Shown here: positions 1 to 5,813 of the stretch, piece after piece
Position numbering within the stretch: the first letter of the stretch is position 1
Layout of the letters: each line of letters begins with the position of its first letter
The notes under the pieces: generated by a model
Database searches by the model: none
What the model saw: the letters and a program-made list of their open reading frames with translations, nothing else
Told to the model about the DNA's origin: nothing
Made by a program: the position numbers and the translations under genes
NCBI GenBank assembly: GCA_964530165.1
Contig: CAZGYE010000228.1
Coordinates: 1-9,691 of the forward strand
DNA: 9,691 bases
Source: CAZGYE01 sp964530165
Lineage (GTDB): Bacteria > Planctomycetota > Planctomycetia > Planctomycetales > Planctomycetaceae
Reading direction: 5' to 3'

Positions 1-2060
1 ATGGCATCGCGTCGGAACTCGGGCGCATCGAGCATCGCCGCTGGCGCCGGGTGAACATCCTGCGCGCTGGTCAGCTCGGACTGCAACATCATAATCTGCC
101 GCCGCTGCTCGCTGATTCTTTCCACCTTCAGCCGCAGCTCTTCATTCAGCCGCGTGATGTCCTGGTGGATGTTGGCGCTGTGCAGCGCGATGTTGGTAAT
201 CTGTCCCAGAGCGTTCAGAAATGTCAGATCCTCCGCCGTGAATGACGCGCCATTCTTCTTTTCGCTCAAGATGACGAGTCCGGCAAAGGAGCCGTCGACT
301 TCAAGACCATGAACCAAATTGGCCTGCAGCTCCCGCAGCAAATTCTGAACCGGCGACATCTGGCTGCGCGACCCCGGAGTCACCCGTTGGAGACTGCCGC
401 TGTGATGCAGGGCTTCGTGGAAGGAGTCGCCGGCCGTCCACTGCAAGGGGATGTTCTCCATGCCTTCGGCCGCCACCAACTGGAATGCACCCTTTCTCGA
501 CGAACGCAAATACAAAGCAGCGCGTTCCACCTGCAGCACGTCGCGGCACGAAGTGAGCATCATTCCCGCCAACGCCGTCGGATCAACCAGATGTCCCACC
601 GCACGGTTCATCCGCTCCAGCGCCTTGTCCAGCTGATACTTTTCGCGGAAGAAACGCCGGTCGATCATCTGTTGGAACTGGTCCCGCAACCAAAACAGCA
701 GCATGACCGACAGCATCAGGATCGCGAAGACCGCTGAGAGTTGCCGCGGAGAAGGCGAAATGTTCAGCAACTGTTGTGCGACGCCGCTCAGTGCGATGAT
801 CATACTGAAGGCGATCGTCAGACCGAAGCTGACAGCATAGTACAGCATGCCCTTGCTCACGATCTGATCGATCAGCATCAGCTTGTAGCGGACAATTCCC
901 ACCGCATAGGCCAACATAAAACACAGGCTTGCCAGAAACATGGGAACTCGCGCGCTTCCAAACGCGAATTCAACCCGATCGAAGTACGCCAGCTTCAACG
1001 AGTAACTCACTGGAATGGTCGCAATCAGCCCCGCCCACAGAATCCACTTGACCTGGTTTCGCTCGATCGGATTGCGGGTGGTGAAGAAGCTGTAGATCAG
1101 CGCCGCAAGGGTCAACGCGAAATACAAGCCGGCAATCGCCAGATACGCGTAAATCGCGTCGCGTACTAGGCTGAGCACCTGCAGAATCTGCGCGCACGAT
1201 AGGTCGGTCGTCTCTCCTGAATTCAACCGGCGGGCGTAGGTCACGCCGGCGAGAATGAGCAGAATCATGGCCGCGGGAACCGCATACAAGGCCGCGACGG
1301 TCAGCCGCGGCCTTCGCGACAGCAGTGGCTTAGGTCGGGGGTAACTCAGAAAGAAATGCAACGTGACGGGCGGCAGCAGAACCGCACAAACGATAAAGGG
1401 CACGTTCAGCAGCAAGCTGCCGGAAATCACCCACCAGTGATATCCCCCCACAAAGGCGCCCAGCGTGACCACACACATGGCGTAAAACAAACGGGCGGAC
1501 AGATCGAACGGCCGATTCCAGAATGCCAACGCGCCGACGACGAAAATCCCCAGCTCCAGAACGAACCAGACAAACGTCAGGACCACCTCGTCAAAGGGAA
1601 CGGATTGGACAACCAGATAACTCGTCTCGGTGGTTGTTCGACCGGGCTTGCGAAACTCAATCTCGACTGTCCGTGTGCCTTCTTCGTCCTCCGTCAGCCA
1701 AGGCAGTAAATCACCGTACTCCGAACGGGTTGTGTTGCGGGGAACGCGACCGCCCGGCGGCGTTGGCGTGCTGCGGAGCTCCATCAATTGTGCCGAGAAA
1801 TCTAGAAACGAGCGAATCGGTTGCACGCCAATGCTCAACAGCAAATCACCAGGTTCGGGTCGCGGTCCCTGGTAATCAAGGTGCGGCGTCGACCGGATCA
1901 CCAGCCCGGCGGCCGGTGCGTCACTCATGGTCTCCTCGTCAACCAGCAAGAAACGCAACCGCAGGTCCGGACTGCTGGCAACGAAAACCAGCACGACGAC
2001 CGAATACACGACCGCCAGACTTCCGCCAACCAGAAACAGCCATTGGCTCGGACGTGTCAC
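1..2060 (-). CDS. Membrane signalling protein: PDZ-like, multi-TM and GAF domains (C-terminus beyond left edge)
   Basis: The minus-strand frame is open from a GTG at 2060 to the left edge: 686 codons seen, no stop, so the 3' end is missing. Residues 7-28 form one hydrophobic helix. Residues about 45-150 look like a degenerate PDZ-type module (GDLLLSIG near 71, then a TVEIEFRKPG strand). About 158-460 holds seven or eight hydrophobic helices. A DRRFFREKY element (467-475) is followed by a GAF-like domain (about 485-630) and a charged coiled coil (632-668). The last residues, EFRRDA, resemble the linker before a sigma-54 AAA+ domain, but a histidine kinase C-terminus is equally possible. It probably sits in the inner membrane, senses a signal through the PDZ/TM/GAF parts and passes it to a transcriptional output. 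A GTG start is chosen because GGGGGG lies 5 nt upstream and the first helix follows directly. The frame stays open to 2228, so TTG starts at 2093 or 2153 remain possible. The signal is unknown. Confidence 0.8.
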   Translation of the reverse strand, partial: MTRPSQWLFLVGGSLAVVYSVVVLVFVASSPDLRLRFLLVDEETMSDAPAAGLVIRSTPHLDYQGPRPEPGDLLLSIGVQPIRSFLDFSAQLMELRSTPTPPGGRVPRNTTRSEYGDLLPWLTEDEEGTRTVEIEFRKPGRTTTETSYLVVQSVPFDEVVLTFVWFVLELGIFVVGALAFWNRPFDLSARLFYAMCVVTLGAFVGGYHWWVISGSLLLNVPFIVCAVLLPPVTLHFFLSYPRPKPLLSRRPRLTVAALYAVPAAMILLILAGVTYARRLNSGETTDLSCAQILQVLSLVRDAIYAYLAIAGLYFALTLAALIYSFFTTRNPIERNQVKWILWAGLIATIPVSYSLKLAYFDRVEFAFGSARVPMFLASLCFMLAYAVGIVRYKLMLIDQIVSKGMLYYAVSFGLTIAFSMIIALSGVAQQLLNISPSPRQLSAVFAILMLSVMLLFWLRDQFQQMIDRRFFREKYQLDKALERMNRAVGHLVDPTALAGMMLTSCRDVLQVERAALYLRSSRKGAFQLVAAEGMENIPLQWTAGDSFHEALHHSGSLQRVTPGSRSQMSPVQNLLRELQANLVHGLEVDGSFAGLVILSEKKNGASFTAEDLTFLNALGQITNIALHSANIHQDITRLNEELRLKVERISEQRRQIMMLQSELTSAQDVHPAPAAMLDAPEFRRDA

Positions 2061-2104
2061 CCATGCCCCCCACAGACAAGCAGCGCGGACCAAGAAAGCT
2101 TTCT

Positions 2105-2166
2105 TCGGCGCCGATACATGCCCGTTTCTAGCAATTCGGCGCCGAAAAATCAACGATCGGCGCCGA
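2105..2166. promoter_or_regulatory. Three copies of the palindrome TCGGCGCCGA, candidate operator cluster
   Basis: The perfect 10-bp palindrome TCGGCGCCGA occurs at 2105-2114, 2136-2145 and 2157-2166. Start-to-start spacings are 31 and 21 bp, close to three and two helical turns, so all copies face roughly the same side of the DNA. They lie 45-106 bp upstream of the proposed GTG start of the membrane signalling gene, where an operator for a dimeric regulator would be expected. I saw no other exact copy in the window. The regulator is unknown. If the gene starts further upstream, the copies would be coding, which makes the binding-site reading less certain. Confidence 0.5.
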
Positions 2167-2347
2167 ACTTCTTGCCCCGTCTTTTCGTATCTGGGCCCGA
2201 CATGACTGCACTGATGGCTGCAATAAGTTCAGTGGAGAGCGGTTTTCATCCCTTTTCGGCCGCGTCGTCCGCCATACGCATCCAAAATTCGTGTCGAGGC
2301 AGGCTGTTTGGCATGCGAAATGCTTTCGCTATGTCATTCGGTGTTTG

Positions 2348-2361
2348 GGTGGCCGGCCACC
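2348..2361. repeat. Perfect 14-bp palindrome GGTGGCCGGCCACC
   Basis: An uninterrupted 14-bp palindrome in the intergenic region. With no loop it fits a dimer-binding site or restriction-like symmetry better than an RNA hairpin. GC-rich DNA makes such palindromes more likely by chance, so function is uncertain. Confidence 0.4.
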
Positions 2362-2381
2362 GAACAATTCGGCCTGGCAGC

Positions 2382-2396
2382 GGCGTCTCAGACGCC
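2382..2396. repeat. Palindrome GGCGTCTCAGACGCC
   Basis: Seven-base arms (GGCGTCT and AGACGCC) around a single central C, 20 bp from the palindrome at 2348-2361. Planctomycete intergenic DNA is, from memory, rich in GGCGTCT/AGACGCC sequences, so this may be a dispersed repeat rather than a local operator. Confidence 0.4.
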
Positions 2397-2470
2397 CTGT
2401 CTAGTGGAACGCCCAGCCTAACCCTCGGAAAAGAAGGAATTCAGACGAAAGCTTGGGTGAGGGAGGTCCC

Positions 2471-2503
2471 CTGATTTGCAGCCTGACCCACTCTGCAAAT
2501 CAG
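2471..2503. repeat. Inverted repeat CTGATTTGCAG / CTGCAAATCAG
   Basis: Two perfect 11-bp arms at 2471-2481 and 2493-2503 are separated by an 11-nt loop. The repeat lies about 130 nt past the stop of the rimI-like gene and could form a stable RNA hairpin. Neither strand has a U-tract after the stem, so it is not a textbook intrinsic terminator. It may be a processing or terminator-like hairpin or an operator. Confidence 0.45.
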
Positions 2504-2632
2504 TTTCCCAGTCGTGGATACGTCATCCCGCTCGAGTTTACATCTGATGCCTTTTCCGAGGGTTTTCTTACGCGCCGACAGCTGGGGATGGTGACTGGCG
2601 ACCGAATGAGGAGACTTCGAGCGGGTTGGATC

Positions 2633-3187
2633 TCAGGCGGCGTCGGCGTCGGCGTCGGCGTCGTACTCGGAAATGCGGTTGTGAGGCGAAAACGGCGCCA
2701 GCCAGTCTTCCGTTTCTACCAGCCGGTAGTTCATCACGTAGGCGTCTTCTTCGGTGTCGTCGTAGTGGTCTCGCAGCACGCAAACGGCACGGAACCCCTG
2801 ACTGTGAAAGAATTTTTGTGCACTGAGATTCGTCTCGCGAACTTCCAGCGCGATTTCCTTTCGCCGTTGCTGCGAGAGCTTATCGACCAATCGTCTGACC
2901 ATCTGCGTGGCCACGCCTTGACGCCGGGCAGACGGCGCGACGGCAAAGTTCAGAATGCGGAGCTTCGATTTGTGAAGCTCGTAAATCATGAAGCCGACGA
3001 TTTCATGGTTGTGCTCGGCCACCATGCCGATGCAGTTCCGCTGCCTGAGACAGCAAAGAAAATCTTCTTCGGTCCAGGCGTGGTCGAAACTGGCCTGCTC
3101 GATTTCGAGCACTTCCGCCATGTCCCGCCGGATCAGCCAACGGATCTGGACTTTAATTTCCTGACCTTGCGTATTTCCGAAACTCAC
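2633..3187 (-). CDS. rimI: GNAT acetyltransferase, RimI-like
   Basis: A 184-residue protein of the RimI group, which transfers acetyl from acetyl-CoA to the N-terminal Ala of ribosomal protein S18. Acetyl-CoA motif A is VAPSARRQGVATQMV (83-97). LEVRETN (114-120) is the RimI LEVR block, whose Glu115 aligns with the E. coli general base Glu103. SQGF and DTEEDAYVMNYRL (144-156) complete the fold. By alignment from memory, the E. coli general acid Tyr115 corresponds to Phe127, so substrate or mechanism may differ. The GTG start at 3187 is chosen because AAGGAGG lies 5 nt upstream; an ATG at 3253 would add 22 residues that do not look like GNAT sequence. After the domain comes an acidic tail ending DADADADAA, encoded by a hexanucleotide repeat. 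No tsaB/tsaD partner is visible. Confidence 0.85.
   Translation of the reverse strand: MSFGNTQGQEIKVQIRWLIRRDMAEVLEIEQASFDHAWTEEDFLCCLRQRNCIGMVAEHNHEIVGFMIYELHKSKLRILNFAVAPSARRQGVATQMVRRLVDKLSQQRRKEIALEVRETNLSAQKFFHSQGFRAVCVLRDHYDDTEEDAYVMNYRLVETEDWLAPFSPHNRISEYDADADADAA
2641..2663. repeat. CGTCGG hexanucleotide tandem repeat in rimI 3' end
   Basis: About 3.8 tandem copies of CGTCGG (minus strand GACGCC/GCCGAC) encode the alternating Asp-Ala tail of the acetyltransferase. The 6-bp unit keeps the frame whatever the copy number, so tail length could vary between strains without breaking the gene. Confidence 0.75.
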
Positions 3188-3192
3188 GGTGG

Positions 3193-3199
3193 CCTCCTT
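3193..3199 (-). promoter_or_regulatory. Shine-Dalgarno AAGGAGG deciding the rimI start
   Basis: Minus-strand AAGGAGG is followed by CCACC and then GTG at 3187. It is among the best ribosome binding sites in the window and supports the GTG rather than the upstream ATG at 3253. Confidence 0.7.
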
Positions 3200-3253
3200 G
3201 CCGTTTCGCAACGTGGTCTGGAATCTCCTCGACCGTTGCCAACTGGATGACAT

Positions 3254-3652
3254 TCGGCGCGAAGCCTACCACAGAGACGAGGCACTGGCAAGATGGATCT
3301 GAGAGAAAACTGTCGTACCCGTACCGACCACACCACATCGGGATCGTTCCGTGGGAGTGTTGGATGGGGACGGCAACAGGGAATCGTCCAGGAAGGTCAA
3401 GGACTTCTTAGATCAGCCCCCTGAAACGCCGGTTGTCGACGATCCGTGGCCTTCAGCAACGTACTCACCGGGAGCAACCATGGCGACCTCCTCATCGCGA
3501 AATCCCATTTGCCACCTGACAGACCGGCCATTCCCGTTACCAAGCTAGAGAGATTTTCGTAACTGTTTAGCCAAAAGCAGTAATGAGGAGATTAGGAACC
3601 CAGGAAGACAGGAGAAAGACGATTCTCGAAATTCCTGCTTTTCCCTTGTGTC
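3254..3652. other. Gene-free region upstream of rimI with repeat relic
   Basis: About 400 bp with no convincing gene. The stretch from about 3560 to 3640 (CTGTTTAGCC, AGCAGTAATGAGGAGAT, then AGGAAGACAGGAGAAAGAC) looks like the dispersed intergenic repeats I associate with Pirellula-type genomes, recalled rather than searched. It contains ATGAGGAGAT at 3583-3592, exactly the decamer in the repeats bounding the GxxExxY gene at 6912-7441. The rimI promoter may lie in the right-hand part of this region's leftmost 200 bp but was not recognised. Confidence 0.4.
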
Positions 3653-3871
3653 CTATTCGCGTTGTATTGCCGGGAAGGTCAGCCATTCCCAAAGAGACCA
3701 CACATGGTCGGTCAGGCCGGCGGCCATGGCGGGAGTTTGCGGCAGCCATTGGCCATCGGGACCTTGTTGACGCCGCGTCCGCACCAGCCAGCAGAAATTG
3801 TAGGTGTACATCGTGAAGTCGGTGACCGCGTCTTGGACGATGCTAGCCCAAGTTCGCCAGTTGTTGACGTA
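3653..3871 (-). pseudogene. Transposase C-terminal remnant (NFCW...TPAMAAGL type)
   Basis: On the minus strand a frame ending in TAG at 3653-3655 reads YNFCWLVRTRRQQGPDG, then WLPQTPAMAAGLTDHVW and EWLTFPAIQRE. This matches, from memory, the tail of IS-encoded transposases, often annotated as IS1-like, with N-F-C-W/R ... TPAM-AGL-DHVW near the end. Only about 70 residues remain; the DDE core and N-terminus are gone. The upstream side runs into the remains of a different transposase in another frame. The IS family is not certain. Confidence 0.6.
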
Positions 3872-3907
3872 AGTCGTTGGGGCGCAAGGGTCGGTTTCTG
3901 AAAGTCT

Positions 3908-4237
3908 TCACGACATTGGGTTCGTTTTGAGGTGCGAGGGCAAGTTCAGCCCAAGGTGTTGGAGCAAAATTGCTTGGTGGTCGGTGGGCCGGGTGATGCA
4001 GCGGCGACGCAGCGCGGGGCCGGCTCGCGTGGGCAGCACGCGATCGTCCCACTGGTGCCAGATCGGCCGAATGCGCAGATCACTCTTATGGATGCGGAAG
4101 GCGGCCTCCGCCTCGGTCAGTTGGATGTCAGCACGCCAGAGGTCCTCGGCGCTCCAGTTATTGATGTTGCTGCGAAGCAGGTAGCAACCTTCGCTCAACT
4201 CGGCGGGTGGGCAGGGGTAGAGCGGCAGCGACACGAT
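3908..4237 (-). pseudogene. IS1634/IS4-superfamily transposase remnant with internal deletion
   Basis: A minus-strand frame of about 108 codons contains LSEGCYLLRSNINNWSAEDL, then LTEAEAAFRIHKSDLRIRPI and WHQ, the characteristic late part of IS1634-type DDE transposases, including the Y-x-x-R and conserved E regions. After WHQ the usual stretch (H-x-x-VQAHI-VCFLAYVLW in relatives) is missing. The frame jumps directly to a distal piece, LPTRAGPALRRRC, and QAILLQHLGLNLP. Just after the stop at 3908 another frame reads NVVKTF, which resembles the normal C-terminus, suggesting a 1-nt frameshift as well. It is non-functional. Confidence 0.7.
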
Positions 4238-4315
4238 CCCTGCGGATGAGACCGACGAAACCGTATTCGGAGTTCATCTCGATGGGGGTGGCGGCGCCGA
4301 CTCATTGGTCGGCGG

Positions 4316-4648
4316 AGGCGGGGACGATATGCGACAGGCGATTTCCATTGCCTGCTCGACGGTGAGTTGTGCCTGCCGGAGGACTGGGCGGCCAACCGCG
4401 ACCGTTGCCGTGAGGTCGGCATTCCCGAGGACGTAGACTACCGGTCGAAGTGGCAGATTGCCTTGTGCGGTATCACGTCAAAGACGGTCAAAAAGGCCCC
4501 TTGGTCTGGGAGGTCAAACAGACCGGGACCACCGTCAAGGACGAAAACGGCCTGCCGGGCCTCTGCCGCATTGATCGAGCATACCGCAACGGTGATCCAA
4601 CAGTGGCAACAACGCAACGCCGCAGTTGGAACTCCTGTCATTGCTTGA
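4316..4648 (+). pseudogene. IS701-like transposase remnant, deleted and frameshifted
   Basis: The only recognisable coding remains on the plus strand. One frame reads YATGDFHCLLDGELCLPED followed by WAANRDRCREVGIPEDVDYR and SKWQIA (about 4328-4461), matching the DDE region of IS701-like transposases (LLDGELFLPE-W ... AGIP-DV-YR-KWQIA). A second frame then reads YHVKDGQKGPLVWEVK and KDENGLPG (4471-4560), which in relatives lies well downstream. The catalytic middle has therefore been deleted with a frame change. The first frame resumes with IEHTATVIQQWQQRNA, plausibly the C-terminus. The piece overlaps the 3' end of the secreted repeat-protein gene by about 10 bp. Confidence 0.65.
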
Positions 4649-5702
4649 CGGCGACCCCGCCGTTGCGTTTGAAGTGGATCTCTACGTCATACCGGCCGTA
4701 ATCGAACTCGATGTCGTTGCGATCGATTTCCAGCCGCGGACGGCCCGGCGGCAGACCGACCTGCACACAGACGGTCTGTAGCGTGTAGGGGTGGATCACG
4801 GCAAAGAAATGGAGACCGGCAACCGGTTCGAAGAACTGCGGCACCTCTGTGTGCCACATCGGGCGCAATTCGTAGACGGACCGTCCATTCTTCTCGGAAT
4901 GTTGCTCGGGCCGCGGACTGCCAGCAGGTTTCGGCGGCGGCTCGGCAGTCGGCCCCGTTGACGGAACCGGCGGAGTGCGTCTCAGAATCGTCACTCGTAC
5001 CCTCGGCGCCCGATCGGACTCCCGGAGCGGTATCACGAGATAAGACGGTTCCGGCTGCGGGGCGGTCGGTTTCGGCGTCGTCGGCTTCGAAGCGTGTTCT
5101 TTCTTGGGTGGGGGAGTCTGCTTGGGTGGCGTTTCTTTCTCGTCGGTCGCTGATCCCGGCTTTGTGGGGAACGGGGCGGGCTCGCCGAGACTCGGAGTCA
5201 GCGGCGCTTCGTTTCCAAGCCGCGGCACCGGTGGAATCCCAATCCGCTCATCGGGCGCCGACGGCAATCGACCGGCAGGAACCACGACCCGCACCGACGA
5301 ATCGATTTCGATCCGCACCACATCCCCGGCCGGTGGTCGGGGCGGAGAGGCGTCGACGTTGCCATACGGAAAGACGTACCGATGACTCTGATAGCGCGTA
5401 AACGGCGCCCGAACGCGAGTCCCTCTTGGCCCCGTGTCGACTCGTGTAAACGGCGCCCAGACCCGAGTTCCACCCGGACCGGTGTCAACTCGTGTAAACG
5501 GCGCCCAGACCCGAGTTCCGCCCGGACCGGTGTCAACTCGCACAAACGGCGCCCGGACCCTTACCTCGCCCGTTTGCGGGTCGATGTGGACAAACGGGAT
5601 GAACCCGTCAGCGCCGGCGGTCTGAGTGAGCGCCAGCCCGGCGATGCCCAGCACCGCCAGCGCAATCAACGTATCGCGAAGTGATCGGATTCGCGTGCAC
5701 AT
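4638..5702 (-). CDS. Secreted proline-rich protein with 16-residue repeats
   Basis: 354 residues, function unknown. Residues 1-31 are a Sec-type signal peptide (RIRSLRD, hydrophobic LIALAVLGIAGLAL, likely cut after TAGA), so the product is exported. Residues 35-98 are four 16-residue units of the form APFTRVDTGPGGTRVW, the first diverged (IPFVHIDPQTGEVRVR), with a partial APFTRYQ after. Residues about 117-270 form a Pro/Lys/Glu/Thr-rich, probably extended linker. Residues 272-354 look like a folded C-terminal domain (YELRPMWHTEVPQFFEP, LEIDRNDIEFDYGRYDVE). The ATG at 5702 has AGGAG 7 nt upstream. It lies 111 nt after gcvT on the same strand and could share its transcript. Its 3' end touches transposase debris, so a changed C-terminal tail cannot be excluded. 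I do not recognise the family; such signal-peptide/repeat proteins are common in planctomycetes. Confidence 0.85.
   Translation of the reverse strand: MCTRIRSLRDTLIALAVLGIAGLALTQTAGADGFIPFVHIDPQTGEVRVRAPFVRVDTGPGGTRVWAPFTRVDTGPGGTRVWAPFTRVDTGPRGTRVRAPFTRYQSHRYVFPYGNVDASPPRPPAGDVVRIEIDSSVRVVVPAGRLPSAPDERIGIPPVPRLGNEAPLTPSLGEPAPFPTKPGSATDEKETPPKQTPPPKKEHASKPTTPKPTAPQPEPSYLVIPLRESDRAPRVRVTILRRTPPVPSTGPTAEPPPKPAGSPRPEQHSEKNGRSVYELRPMWHTEVPQFFEPVAGLHFFAVIHPYTLQTVCVQVGLPPGRPRLEIDRNDIEFDYGRYDVEIHFKRNGGVAVKQ
5400..5591. repeat. 48-bp tandem repeat (four units) inside secreted protein gene
   Basis: AAACGG marks recur at exactly 48-bp intervals (5400, 5448, 5496, 5544 and again 5592). Units two and three (5448-5543) are nearly identical in DNA; the outer two are diverged. 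Each unit encodes one 16-residue repeat. The near-identity of the central copies points to recent duplication or gene conversion, so copy number may vary. Confidence 0.9.
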
Positions 5703-5813
5703 CGCTCCTCTCCTGACTTCGAGTGGTTGTTGCTGTCAAAGCTCCTCACTTGGCATTGTCGTCAGGGGCAAAGCGATTGGCAAGGGGGCACTGACATTTT
5801 TTTCCGAGCCACG

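Larger units (their letters stand above)
2229..2632. other. Intergenic region between rimI-like gene and sensor gene
   Basis: About 400 bp with no convincing gene on either strand. It contains two tight palindromes (2348-2361 and 2382-2396) and an 11-bp inverted repeat (2471-2503). The density of dyads suggests regulatory sites, a dispersed repeat element, or both. No clear sigma70 promoter was recognised. Confidence 0.5.

Noticed and set aside
309..2474. Several overlapping plus-strand frames of 80-217 codons
   Set aside because: They lie opposite the continuous 686-codon membrane protein frame, and their Gln/Arg/His-rich translations are typical antisense shadows.
2605..2613. ATGAGGAGA near the rimI 3' side, similar to the GxxExxY-bounding repeat core
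   Set aside because: Only nine bases match and the context shows no further similarity, so chance is a sufficient explanation.
5400..5591. Regular repeats that might suggest a CRISPR array
   Set aside because: There are no unique spacers. The 48-bp units are contiguous, in frame, and encode protein repeats.
5703..5813. TTGACA-like box (about 5736-5741, minus strand) before the secreted-protein gene
   Set aside because: No acceptable -10 box lies at the right spacing, so a promoter is not claimed; transcription from gcvT is as likely.
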